Shown one piece after another: positions 26,915 to 34,919 of a DNA stretch of 64,000 bases. Source of the stretch: Pelomonas sp. BJYL3 (lineage in GTDB: Bacteria; Pseudomonadota; Gammaproteobacteria; Burkholderiales; Burkholderiaceae_C). The notes beneath the pieces were generated by a model that did not search any database, was not told where the DNA came from, and saw only the letters and a program-made list of their open reading frames with translations. Positions within the stretch are counted from its first letter, which is position 1. Each line of letters begins with the position of its first letter. A program made the translations under genes and the position numbers. The DNA is taken from contig NZ_JANZKX010000001.1 of NCBI RefSeq assembly GCF_027257975.1, forward strand, positions 868,001 through 932,000. The letters run 5' to 3'.

Positions 26915-26962
26915 GTCCTACGGTGACCCTGCCCCACCGCACCCCCTGAGTCAAAACGCCCA

Positions 26963-27256
26963 ATGTCCGCCGCGCTTGTTTTCAATCAAGATGGACGGCG
27001 TCGTGCAACAGCCAGGAATGCTCAGGTGGATTGGGTTCTCGTCGTCTTCGTTCTATTCAAGGGCCTGGTCTTCGTCACCGGCATGGTGTTCGCCATCAAG
27101 TGGCATTACGACCGCGAGAAGATGACGGTGGACCGGCACGCGCTGCTCGGCATGGGCGCCAAGGTCCTCGCGGTGTTCGTCCTGTTGCTTCTCGTCTTGC
27201 TGACCCTGACCTTCGGGCTGGCCAGGTCGCTCGGCATGGACTTGAGCCTCCCTTGA
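26963..27256 (+). CDS. Small two-helix membrane protein, intact copy
   Basis: The protein has 97 residues. Helices near 23-45 and 64-88 flank a short basic loop (KWHYDREKMTVDRHALLGMG). The family is unknown. The importance of this gene is as reference: its first and last parts recur at 24978-25011 and 26030-26080 around a REP-bounded segment. The ATG has no strong ribosome-binding site, and expression is uncertain. Confidence 0.5.
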   Translation: MSAALVFNQDGRRRATARNAQVDWVLVVFVLFKGLVFVTGMVFAIKWHYDREKMTVDRHALLGMGAKVLAVFVLLLLVLLTLTFGLARSLGMDLSLP

Positions 27257-27341
27257 AGGCCGTGGCACTCATGCGCATGCAGCGGGCGACGGGCGGCTGT
27301 GCCCATGCCGGACGGCCCACCCGGCCCATCGCCCCCAATGC

Positions 27342-27364
27342 AAAAGGCCCGGCAAGCCGGGCCT
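27342..27364 (-). terminator. Rho-independent terminator after the cytochrome c' gene
   Basis: A perfect 9-bp stem, AGGCCCGGC / GCCGGGCCT with a two-base loop, is followed on the minus strand by TTTTG. It lies 18 bases past the cytochrome c' stop. Confidence 0.8.
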
Positions 27365-27382
27365 CTTCTCAGGCAGCGCGCC

Positions 27383-27859
27383 TCACTCCTTGTTCTTGAA
27401 GTCGTCGTGGCAGGCCTTGCAGGTCTTGCCCAGCTTGCCGAACTGCTCCTTGGTCTTGGCCTGATCGCCCAGGAGGGCGACCTGGGCCAGCTCGTTGGCC
27501 TCCTTGCTGAAGGCGCTGGCGTACTCGCCGACCTTGGAGCCTGGCTTGAAGAGCTCGGGCTTGACGGTGGTGTCGTGCCAGCCCTTGCCGGTCTCGGTGC
27601 CGGGCGCGAAGAGCGCGCCCAGGCCGCTGTTGGCCAGCGCGGCGATGGTGTTGGCGGCCTTGATGACCTCCTCCTTGTTGTAGGTGCCCTCGACATTGGC
27701 CTTGATGCGGCCGTTGTTCCAGGCGATGACCTGATACGCCGACTGGCGCCATTTGATCAGCTGCTCGGGCTTGGGGCCCTGCTGGGCCTGGGCGCCGCTG
27801 CTCACGGCCAGGCTGGCGATGGTCAGGGCAAGTGCGGCGAGGATTGAGTTGCGTTTCAT
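27383..27859 (-). CDS. Cytochrome c' (c-type, C-terminal heme)
   Basis: The protein has 158 residues. The start at 27859 (MKRNSIL) gives a proper signal peptide ending at AQAQQGPK. The single heme site TCKACHDDFKNK is near the C-terminus, as in four-helix cytochrome c'. The family binds NO/CO or carries electrons in the periplasm. It is last in a minus-strand run of periplasmic redox genes. Confidence 0.9.
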   Translation of the reverse strand: MKRNSILAALALTIASLAVSSGAQAQQGPKPEQLIKWRQSAYQVIAWNNGRIKANVEGTYNKEEVIKAANTIAALANSGLGALFAPGTETGKGWHDTTVKPELFKPGSKVGEYASAFSKEANELAQVALLGDQAKTKEQFGKLGKTCKACHDDFKNKE

Positions 27860-27894
27860 GAAGCGCTTTCTTGGGTGGAATGGAGGAAGGGATG

Positions 27895-28902
27895 TCATTT
27901 GGCGCGGCTGGCCACGCCCGGCGTCAGCACGGCCAGCTGCCAGGCGGCGCCGCGGCCGACGACGTAGAGCTGGCGCTTGTCCGGCCCGGCAAAGGCCAGG
28001 TTCTGCGGCGCGCGCGGCAGCGTGATCGTGCCCAGGGCCTCGCCCTTGGGATTGAAGACCTGCACACCCACGCTGCTGGCCACGTAGAGCCGGCCCTCGG
28101 CGTCGACGGCCAGGCCGTCGGCCCCGCTGCTGGTGCTGCCGTTCTCCAGGGTACGGAAGCCGGCCAGGCGGGCGAAGTTGCGGCGCGGGCCCAGGCGGCC
28201 GTCCGCGGCGATGTCATAGGCCAGCACCCATTCGCCGGCGGTGTCGGCCACGTAGAGCGTGCGCTCGTCGGGGCTCAGCTGGATGCCGTTGGGGCGGGTG
28301 ATGTCCGCGGCCAGGCGCTCCAGCACGCCGCCGGCGCGGATGCGGTAGACCGCCGGCTTCGCGTAGTCCACGGCCGCAGCAGCGCCCTGGCGCTGGCCGG
28401 GGGCGGAGCCGGAGTCCGTGAAGTACACGTTGCCGCGGCTGTCCAGCACGAGGTCGTTGGGGCGGTCGAAGGGCTTGCCCTCCCAGCTGTCGGCCAGCGT
28501 GCGCGCCCTGTCGGCGGGGTAGACGACGCCCACGCGCGCCTGGCTCACCTGCACGGCGAAGAGCTCGCCGTCGCGGCTCCAGCCGAGGCCGTTGGCGCCA
28601 TTGCTCTGGGTGAGGAAGGGCTGGGTGCTGCCGTCCGGCAGGATCTGCGTGATGCGCTCGGCCTGCGTCTCGGTGAAGACGAAGCGCCCATCCGGCAGGC
28701 CCAGCGGTCCTTCGGTGCCCTTGAAGCCGTCCTTGAGGTAGCGCACCGGCGTGCCGGCGGCCACCACGCCGGCGATGGCGGGCGTCTGGGTGGGCGTGTC
28801 GGCGGGAGGCTGGGCCGGGGTCTGCGCTGCGGCGGCACCGCCCAGCGTCAGGGCCACCGCGGCGATCAGGCTGCGGTCCATCCAGGGAATCAGGTGAGAC
28901 AT
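27895..28902 (-). CDS. Secreted SMP-30/gluconolactonase-like beta-propeller
   Basis: The protein has 335 residues with a signal peptide (start 28902, MSHLIPWMDRSL). The blades carry EGPLGLPDGRFVFTE, FDRPNDLVLDSRGNVYFTDS and RPNGIQLSPDERTLYVADT, the metal-binding pattern of SMP-30/gluconolactonases (E, N, N-D). These are periplasmic lactonases of varied substrate. Its place amid cytochromes and DUF1501/DUF1549 genes suggests a role in oxidising a sugar or other lactone-forming substrate. Confidence 0.85.
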   Translation of the reverse strand: MSHLIPWMDRSLIAAVALTLGGAAAAQTPAQPPADTPTQTPAIAGVVAAGTPVRYLKDGFKGTEGPLGLPDGRFVFTETQAERITQILPDGSTQPFLTQSNGANGLGWSRDGELFAVQVSQARVGVVYPADRARTLADSWEGKPFDRPNDLVLDSRGNVYFTDSGSAPGQRQGAAAAVDYAKPAVYRIRAGGVLERLAADITRPNGIQLSPDERTLYVADTAGEWVLAYDIAADGRLGPRRNFARLAGFRTLENGSTSSGADGLAVDAEGRLYVASSVGVQVFNPKGEALGTITLPRAPQNLAFAGPDKRQLYVVGRGAAWQLAVLTPGVASRAK

Positions 28903-28925
28903 GTCGGGTCCTTGACGAGTGAAGG

Positions 28926-29645
28926 TCAGCGGGGCGCGCTGGCGGCGCCCTGCCTGGAAAAGTAGGAGGCGAGCTGCTCGATCTCCGCCTCGCGCAGCGC
29001 GCTGGCGATGCCGGCCATGCCGCTGTCGACCGCCTCGCGCCGCTGGCGCTGCTGGAAGTCCCGCAGCTGCTTGGCCAGGTAGCGGGACTCCTGGCCGGCC
29101 AGGCGCGGCGCCGGGCTTCCGGTAAGGCCCTCGCCCACCGCGCCATGGCAGCTGCTGCAGGCGGCGATGCCGCGGGCGGGATCGCCGTGAAGGGTCAGGT
29201 CTTGCGCGCTCCGATGTGCCGCGGGATCCAGGGCGCCCTCTCCCTGCATGACCGGCAGCTGGGCGAAGTAGGCGGCGATGTCGCGCAGGTCCTCGGGGTC
29301 GACGGCCCGCGCCGTGATCAGCATGCTGTCGTTCTTGCGCAGGCCGGCCTTGAAGTGGCGGACCTGCTGCTCGATGTAGTCCGCCTTCTGGCCGGCCAGG
29401 CGGGCGAAGATGGCTTCCGGCCCGTGGCCCACGCCCAGGCCCTGCTCGCCATGGCATTCGAAGCAGCGCTCGGCCTCGGCCTTGTCGCGGCCCAGGCGGG
29501 CATCGCCTGCGGGCGGCGCCTGCAGGCCGGGCTTGGCAACGGGCCTGGCAACGGGCTTGGGCGCGGCCTTGGCCGCGTGCAGCTCCGGCGCCATGAGGCT
29601 CAGGCTCAGCCAGGCTCCGGGCAGCAGCCAGCGCCAGGCGCTCAC
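28926..29645 (-). CDS. Diheme cytochrome c4/c553-like protein
   Basis: The protein has 239 residues with a signal peptide and a proline/lysine-rich linker. Two class I heme domains have ERCFECHGEQG and AACSSCHGAVG, each followed by a repeated RLAGQ...YI/YL pattern and distal ligand region. This is the build of cytochrome c4, a soluble electron carrier to terminal oxidases. The stop overlaps nothing; the start overlaps the peroxiredoxin stop by four bases. A REP-like copy lies in the linker between the hemes. Confidence 0.85.
   Translation of the reverse strand: MSAWRWLLPGAWLSLSLMAPELHAAKAAPKPVARPVAKPGLQAPPAGDARLGRDKAEAERCFECHGEQGLGVGHGPEAIFARLAGQKADYIEQQVRHFKAGLRKNDSMLITARAVDPEDLRDIAAYFAQLPVMQGEGALDPAAHRSAQDLTLHGDPARGIAACSSCHGAVGEGLTGSPAPRLAGQESRYLAKQLRDFQQRQRREAVDSGMAGIASALREAEIEQLASYFSRQGAASAPR
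29192..29205 (+). repeat. REP-like repeat inside the diheme cytochrome gene
   Basis: GGGTCAGGTCTTGC is an exact core copy, read on the minus strand as A-Q-D-L-T in the inter-domain linker. Confidence 0.7.
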
Positions 29646-30232
29646 CGCTTGGCCGCCAGCTGCTGCACCGCCAGCAGGGCCTGCTCCACGTTCTCGATGG
29701 GGCTCAGGCCGCCCACGGTGGCGGCAATGCGGCCGTCCTTGCCGACGATGAAGGTGGTGCGCTCGGCCAGGCCGTGGTCGATGTCCTGCCCGCGGCTGTC
29801 CTTGCGGCCCGTGGGGGCCTCGCGCACGTTCAGCGCGAAGGCCTTGGCGATGCGACCGTCGGCGTCACTCGCCACGCTGAGCTTGCCGGCGCAGTAGTCG
29901 GGGTCGGCGCTGAATTCGCGCAGGCGGCCGATGCTGTCCAGGGACACCCCCACGACACTCGCGCCGGCGGCCTTGAAGGCGTCGAGCTGCGTGGCGAAGC
30001 TGTGCGCCTGGATGTTGCAGCCGTTCGTGTAGGCGGACGGGTAGAAGTAGACGACCACCGGGCCGGCCTGGCGGGCTGCCTTGAGCTGGAAGGTGTAGCC
30101 CTTGCCGGCCAGGGCGGCCTCGGCCTCGAAGTCCGGGGCGGCATCGCCCGGCTGCAGCGCGGCATGGGCCAGGCCACCGGCCAGCAGCAGGCTCGCGAAG
30201 AGGCCATGGGAGAAAGTGGCAGCGAATCGCAT
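29642..30232 (-). CDS. Secreted peroxiredoxin (AhpC/TSA family, Bcp-like)
   Basis: The protein has 196 residues with a signal peptide ending at LAHAALQPG. The peroxidatic cysteine is in FYPSAYTNGCNIQ (PxxxTxxC pattern). A second cysteine appears at DPDYCAG. Export to the periplasm is unusual for Bcp-type enzymes and would place it with the cytochromes encoded alongside. It may detoxify peroxide made by the locus. Confidence 0.85.
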   Translation of the reverse strand: MRFAATFSHGLFASLLLAGGLAHAALQPGDAAPDFEAEAALAGKGYTFQLKAARQAGPVVVYFYPSAYTNGCNIQAHSFATQLDAFKAAGASVVGVSLDSIGRLREFSADPDYCAGKLSVASDADGRIAKAFALNVREAPTGRKDSRGQDIDHGLAERTTFIVGKDGRIAATVGGLSPIENVEQALLAVQQLAAKR

Positions 30233-30235
30233 GGG

Positions 30236-30643
30236 TCAGGATTTCTTGTAGAAGGTGTGGCAGGAACGGCAGGCGCGGGAGATGCCGGTCGCCGCATCGG
30301 TCGCCGCCTCGAAGTCGCCGCGGCCGACGTGCTGGACGATGGCGGCGCTGAGGTCCTTGCTCTTCTTCGCGAGGTCCACGGCATCCTGCGCGTCCGGCTT
30401 GGCGGCGAAATGGCCCTCGACCTGGATGAAGAGCTGGTGCAGCTCGCTCGCGTCGCTGCGGCTGCCCTTGGCGTCGCGCAGGGCGATGTTGGAGGCCAGG
30501 CTCTTGTTGAGGTCCTCGATGGTCTGCATCAGGTCCATGTCCAGCTCGGCCTCGGCGGAGCCGGCGATGCCAGGGCTGATCAGGGCCGCTGCCGTGAGCA
30601 GGCCGGCCAGGGATGCGCGGAAGAAGGGAAAGACTCGGGTCAT
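30236..30643 (-). CDS. Cytochrome c556/c'-like monoheme protein
   Basis: The protein has 135 residues. The start at 30643 (MTRVFPFFRASLAG) gives a signal peptide ending near IAGSAEA. The rest is helical with one C-terminal heme site, RACRSCHTFYKK, as in class II cytochromes c. It overlaps nothing and starts the periplasmic redox group after the DUF1501 gene. Confidence 0.8.
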   Translation of the reverse strand: MTRVFPFFRASLAGLLTAAALISPGIAGSAEAELDMDLMQTIEDLNKSLASNIALRDAKGSRSDASELHQLFIQVEGHFAAKPDAQDAVDLAKKSKDLSAAIVQHVGRGDFEAATDAATGISRACRSCHTFYKKS

Positions 30644-30674
30644 CGTGTACTCGGGGAACCAGGACCGGGGCCAG

Positions 30675-30689
30675 GCAAGACCTGACCCC
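30675..30689 (-). repeat. REP-like repeat between DUF1501 and cytochrome genes
   Basis: GCAAGACCTGACCCC is an exact copy in the 78-base gap. Confidence 0.7.
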
Positions 30690-30721
30690 GGATGCATCGA
30701 TCAGCGTTCAGCTTGCGGCGC

Positions 30722-32191
30722 TCAGGCCAGCAGCTCCTTGATCACCTTGCCGTAGACCACCGTCGGGCGCTCGGAGCGGCCGTTGTTGAGGAAGGTGGTC
30801 TTGAGGTGATCCAGGCCGAAGAGCTGCAGCACGGTGGCGTGGAGGTCGTAGGTGTCCACGGCCAGGTCCTTGTCGGCCACTTGCAGGCCGATGTCGTCCG
30901 TGGCGCCGTGGGTGTAGCCCGCCTTGATGCCGCCGCCGGCCAGCCACTGGGTGTAGCCCCAGGGGTTGTGGTCGCGGCCGGAGCCGCTCTCGCCCCAGGG
31001 CGTGCGGCTGAACTCGGAGGTCCACACGACCAGCGTGGTGTCCAGCAGGCCGCGCTCCTTCAGGTCCGTCAGCAGGCCGGCGATGGGCTTGTCGACCATG
31101 CGGGCCATCAGGCCGTGGTTGTCGTCCAGCTCGTTGTGGGCGTCCCAGCTGCGGCGGTCGTTGTCGGCCACGCCTTCCGGATGGCCGGACACCACCTGCA
31201 CGAAGCGCACGCCGCGCTCCACCAGACGGCGGGCGCGCAGCAGCACGCGGCCGTAGCTCTCGCTGGTCTTGTCGTCCAGGCCGTAGAGCTTCTTGGTGGC
31301 GTCCGTCTCCTTGTCCAGGCTCACGGCGTCGGGCGCGGCGGCCTGCATGCGCTCGGCCAGCTCGTAGGCCTTGAGGCGGGCGCGAAGCTCGGTGTCGTGC
31401 GGGCGCTTGTCGGCGCCCAGCTGGTTGAGGTGCTTCAGCAGGTCCAGCTGCGTGCGCTGCTGGCCGGCGGTGCGCAGGTCCGGGCGGTCCAGGTAGAGGA
31501 TGGGCGAGTCGCCGGGCCGGAAGGCCGTGCCCTGGTAGACGGCAGGCAGGAAGCCGCTGTTCCAGTTCTGCGCGCCGGCCTGGGGCTCGCGATCGCCGTT
31601 GTAGAGCACCACATAGGGCGGCAGGTCCGGGTTGGCCGAACCGAGGGCGTAGCTGATCCACGCGCCCAGCGAGGGCCGGCCCGGGTTCAGGTCGCCGGTG
31701 TTGAGCTTGAGGATGGAGATGTCGTGCGTGGCGCCCACCGTCACGCTGGACTTGATGAAGGCCATCTTGTCCGCATGCTGGGCGAGGTTGGGCAGCAGGT
31801 TGGAGAACCAGGCGCCGCTCTCGCCGTACTGCTTCCACGTGCGGTTCTTGGAGACCCACAGCTTGCCCACGCCGCCCTGGGTGCTGGTCTTGATGCCCTT
31901 CAGGAAGCTGGCGGGCACGGCCTGGCCCGAGAGGCGCTGCAGCTCGGGCTTGTAGTCGTAGAGGTCCAGCGTGGAGGGCGCGCCGTTCTGGTGGAGCCAG
32001 ATCACGGACTTGATCTTGGCCGGGAAGTGCGGCGCCTTGGGCGCCAGCGGATCGACGAGGTCCGAGGCCAGGGCCACGCCCTGGAAGCCCGGGATCAGGC
32101 TGGCCAGCGCGGCGATGGACAGGCCCTGCCCGCTGCGCAGCAGGAAGTCGCGGCGGTGGTGGTCGTGGTGGTCATGATGGCGATGGCTCAT
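30722..32191 (-). CDS. DUF1501 Tat-exported protein
   Basis: The protein has 489 residues. A histidine-rich N-terminus (SHRHHDHHDHH) precedes a twin-arginine signal, RRDFLLRSGQGLSIAALAS. The body has an alkaline-phosphatase/sulfatase-like fold with WLHQNGAPSTLDLYDYKP and VWTSEFSRTPWGE. DUF1501 proteins are abundant in Planctomycetes and nearly always sit beside a DUF1549/DUF1553 gene, as here (next upstream gene). Their biochemical role is not established. The metal-rich histidine leader is unusual. Confidence 0.85.
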   Translation of the reverse strand: MSHRHHDHHDHHRRDFLLRSGQGLSIAALASLIPGFQGVALASDLVDPLAPKAPHFPAKIKSVIWLHQNGAPSTLDLYDYKPELQRLSGQAVPASFLKGIKTSTQGGVGKLWVSKNRTWKQYGESGAWFSNLLPNLAQHADKMAFIKSSVTVGATHDISILKLNTGDLNPGRPSLGAWISYALGSANPDLPPYVVLYNGDREPQAGAQNWNSGFLPAVYQGTAFRPGDSPILYLDRPDLRTAGQQRTQLDLLKHLNQLGADKRPHDTELRARLKAYELAERMQAAAPDAVSLDKETDATKKLYGLDDKTSESYGRVLLRARRLVERGVRFVQVVSGHPEGVADNDRRSWDAHNELDDNHGLMARMVDKPIAGLLTDLKERGLLDTTLVVWTSEFSRTPWGESGSGRDHNPWGYTQWLAGGGIKAGYTHGATDDIGLQVADKDLAVDTYDLHATVLQLFGLDHLKTTFLNNGRSERPTVVYGKVIKELLA

Positions 32192-32225
32192 GGTGATTCC
32201 TTTGTTGTAGCCGGGTGCGGGCAGG

Positions 32226-34562
32226 TCAGAAGCGGTAGGAGAAGTCGTTGGAGTTGGCGACGGTGTGGACCAGGTCCACGAAGGCCGCGGCGCGCAGCGG
32301 GTTGACGTTGGCGTCCTTCTTCAGGCCGGTGGGCACGGCCACGGCGAACTTGCCGCCCTCCAGGGACTTCTGCGCGATCACCTTCTCCTGCTGGTCCAGG
32401 AAGCCCTGCAGGGCCTTGCGCTCCTGGGCCGAGGGCTTGCGGGCGAAGAGGGTCTCGTAGAGGCGGTCCAGCTGCGCGGTCTCGGTCTTGCCGGCCTCGT
32501 TGATGAGGCGGCCGGCCAGGGCCTGGGACCAGGCGAAGGTGATGTCGCTGTTGAAGAGCGTCAGCGCCTGCAGCGGGGTCGTGGTGACGTCACGCTTGTG
32601 GTGCGGCTGGGCCGGGTTGGCCGGGTCGAAGTTGACGGTCAGCGGATAGGGCACGCTGCGGCGCACGAAGGTGTAGATGCTGCGGCGGCGGGTCTCCTCC
32701 TCGTTGCGCGGCGCCTGCCAGAGCTGGCCCGCATTGAGCTGCTGCGGCACGGGCGGGAACACGGCGGGGCCGCCCACCTTGTCCACCAGCTGGCCCGAGG
32801 CGTAGAGCAGGGAATCGCGGATCACCTCGGCCTCCAGGCGCTTGCGCGGGAAGGCGGCCAGCAGCTTGTTCTCCGGGTCGGCCTTGACCAGCTCCTCGCG
32901 CTCGTCCGAGGCCTGGCGGTAGGTGCTGGAGAGCAGGATGTCGCGGTGCAGCTGCTTGACGCTCCAGCCCTTCTTCACGAAGTCCTGGGCCAGCCAGTCC
33001 AGCAGCTCCGGATGCGTGGGCTTGGCGCCGGCGCGTCCGAAGTCCTGGACCGTGCTGATGATCCCCTTGTCGAAGTACTGGCTCCAGACGCGGTTCACAT
33101 AGACACGGGCCGTCAGCGGATTGCTGTCGCTGGAGAGCCATTGCGCCAGGGCGCTGCGCCGGCCGCTGGACTTCTCCAGGGCCACGACCTTGGGCTGCTC
33201 GCCGCCGCCCAGCCACAGCGCGGGCACGCCGGGCTGCACCTCGTCCAGCAGCTTCTCGTGCTGGCCGCCGAAACGCACGAAGGTGGGCGGCGCGTCCTTG
33301 CCCAGCTCCAGCGCGCTGGTGTAGTTGTTCACCACACCGCTGCCCTGGGGCTTGAGCTTGTCCAGCTTGTTCAGCTCGGCGGTGAGCTTCTGGTACTCCT
33401 TGTAGAGCTCGACCAGCTCCTGGCTGTGCGCGGGGAAGGTGTCGTCCTCGGCGGCCAGCTTGAGGTAGGCCTGCGCGGCCTGCTGGTCGGTGGTGACGAA
33501 CTTGTGGCGCCAGTTGACCCAGCGGTCCAGCGCGCTCCATTCCTTCTCGGGCTTGAAGAGGGCGTCGCGCGTGTCGGTGAGGTAGCGCTCCTTCTGGTAC
33601 TTGATGCCGGCGGCCATCACCTTGGCGAGGATGGCGCGCTGCTTGTCGCGGATCTCCTTGCTCGCGGCCTGGTAGGCGGCCTGGGCCTTCTCGAAGGCCG
33701 GGTCGACGGGCTCCTTCTCCTTCACCGCCGCGCGCTCGTCGAAGGCGGTGTTGGCGAAGAAGGCCTGCAGCTGGAAGTACTCCTTCTGGCTGACTTTGTC
33801 CGCCTTGTGGTTGTGGCAGCGGGCGCAACCGATGGTGCTGGCCAGGAAGACCTCGCCCACCAGATCGGTCATGTCGGTCTCGATCTGGTACTTGCGCTGC
33901 ACCATGTCGCGCGAGTTGGCGTTGTCCGGGTAGCCGGCCAGCAGGCCCGTCGCGATGCGCGCCTCCTGGCTGTCAGGGAAAAGTTCGTCGCCCGCGATCT
34001 GTTCCTGGATGAAGCGGTTGAAGGGCTTGTCGCTGTTGAAGGCCTGGATCACGTAGTCGCGGTAGCGGTACATGTTCGCCCGCGTCAGGTCGTTCTGGAA
34101 GCCGGAGCTGTCGGCGTAGCGGGCCAGGTCCAGCCAGCGGCGCGCCTGGCGCTCGCCGAACTTGGGCGAGGCCAGCAGGCGGTCCACCAGCTTCTCGTGG
34201 GCATTGGGCGACTTGTCGTTGACGAAGGCCTGCACCTCCTCCGGCGTGGGCAGCAGGCCCCAGGCGTCCAGCGTGGCGCGGCGGATGTAAGCGCCGCGGT
34301 CGGCATCCTTGCTGGGCTTGAGGCCGGCGCTCTCCAGCCGGGCCAGCACGAAGGCATCGATGGGGCTGCGCGCCCAGGCCCGGGTCTTGACGGCAGGCAC
34401 GGCGGGGGCCTGCACCGGCTGGTAGGGGGACCAGGCCCTGGTTGGCTTGGCGGCGGCCTTTTCGGCAGGCTTCTCGGCAGCCTTCTCGGCGGGCGCATCG
34501 GCAGCGCCCGCGGCCACGACGGCGGCTCCGAGGGCCAGTGCCAGCAGCGGTTTCTTGAACAT
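32226..34562 (-). CDS. DUF1549/DUF1553 protein with c-heme-like motif
   Basis: The protein has 778 residues with a signal sequence and an Ala/Lys/Glu/Pro-rich linker of ~40 residues. DUF1549 begins at IDAFVLARLESAGLKPS and includes FGERQARRWLDLARYADS; DUF1553 follows (SRRSALAQWLSSDSNPLTAR, VNRVWSQYFDKGI). A heme-type motif, GCARCHNHK, lies near residue 245. Planctomycete relatives often carry an N-terminal cytochrome domain, which this one lacks. It probably forms a pair with the DUF1501 protein in the periplasm. Confidence 0.85.
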   Translation of the reverse strand: MFKKPLLALALGAAVVAAGAADAPAEKAAEKPAEKAAAKPTRAWSPYQPVQAPAVPAVKTRAWARSPIDAFVLARLESAGLKPSKDADRGAYIRRATLDAWGLLPTPEEVQAFVNDKSPNAHEKLVDRLLASPKFGERQARRWLDLARYADSSGFQNDLTRANMYRYRDYVIQAFNSDKPFNRFIQEQIAGDELFPDSQEARIATGLLAGYPDNANSRDMVQRKYQIETDMTDLVGEVFLASTIGCARCHNHKADKVSQKEYFQLQAFFANTAFDERAAVKEKEPVDPAFEKAQAAYQAASKEIRDKQRAILAKVMAAGIKYQKERYLTDTRDALFKPEKEWSALDRWVNWRHKFVTTDQQAAQAYLKLAAEDDTFPAHSQELVELYKEYQKLTAELNKLDKLKPQGSGVVNNYTSALELGKDAPPTFVRFGGQHEKLLDEVQPGVPALWLGGGEQPKVVALEKSSGRRSALAQWLSSDSNPLTARVYVNRVWSQYFDKGIISTVQDFGRAGAKPTHPELLDWLAQDFVKKGWSVKQLHRDILLSSTYRQASDEREELVKADPENKLLAAFPRKRLEAEVIRDSLLYASGQLVDKVGGPAVFPPVPQQLNAGQLWQAPRNEEETRRRSIYTFVRRSVPYPLTVNFDPANPAQPHHKRDVTTTPLQALTLFNSDITFAWSQALAGRLINEAGKTETAQLDRLYETLFARKPSAQERKALQGFLDQQEKVIAQKSLEGGKFAVAVPTGLKKDANVNPLRAAAFVDLVHTVANSNDFSYRF

Positions 34563-34919
34563 GGTGCAACTCCTGTGAGGACACGAAGACGGCGATGAAT
34601 TCCGGGGCCCGCGAGGCCCCTGCTGTTGCGCCAGCAGGCCTCGGGGCGGTCCAGCAGGAATTGCAAGCGCTGTGCCAGGCCGGGCGCCCCGCGGCCTGGC
34701 GGGCGTGATGGCGCGCCCAAGTGCCTGTCACCCTTCGGATTTCAGGGCCTGCACATGCACATGCGCTGGCTGCATGTGGGCGTGCGGCACGGGCTTGCGG
34801 CGGCCGGCGAGGCCGCTGCGTGAAATGCAGCAGGGCGTCTTGCGTGCTTTGCAGCAGCCCGCTGACGAAAAAGGGGCCTGCCCCATGCGCGGCAGGCCCC
34901 TGGCAGGCGATGCGCTCCC
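34563..34919. other. Intergenic region upstream of the DUF1549 gene
   Basis: It holds the minus-strand promoter region of the DUF1549 gene and, at its right end, the terminator of the MBL-fold gene. Alternating purine/pyrimidine stretches rich in GCACATGC occur near 34750. I see no gene. Confidence 0.4.
34867..34901 (-). terminator. Rho-independent terminator of the MBL-fold gene
   Basis: Stem AGGGGCCTGCC / GGCAGGCCCCT with an eight-base loop is followed on the minus strand by TTTTTCG, 19 bases past the stop. Confidence 0.85.

Noticed and set aside
26785-26930. A second attC upstream of the orphan at 26232-26771 (GCTCAAC core, GGACTG/CAGTCC arms).
   Set aside because: The arms are short and interrupted by a REP pair, and there is no minus-strand cassette gene behind it, so the match may be chance.
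24056-27300. A complete integron or CRISPR array in the low-GC patchwork.
   Set aside because: There is no integrase, only one near-complete attC-like site, and the repeats are not evenly spaced with unique spacers as in CRISPR.
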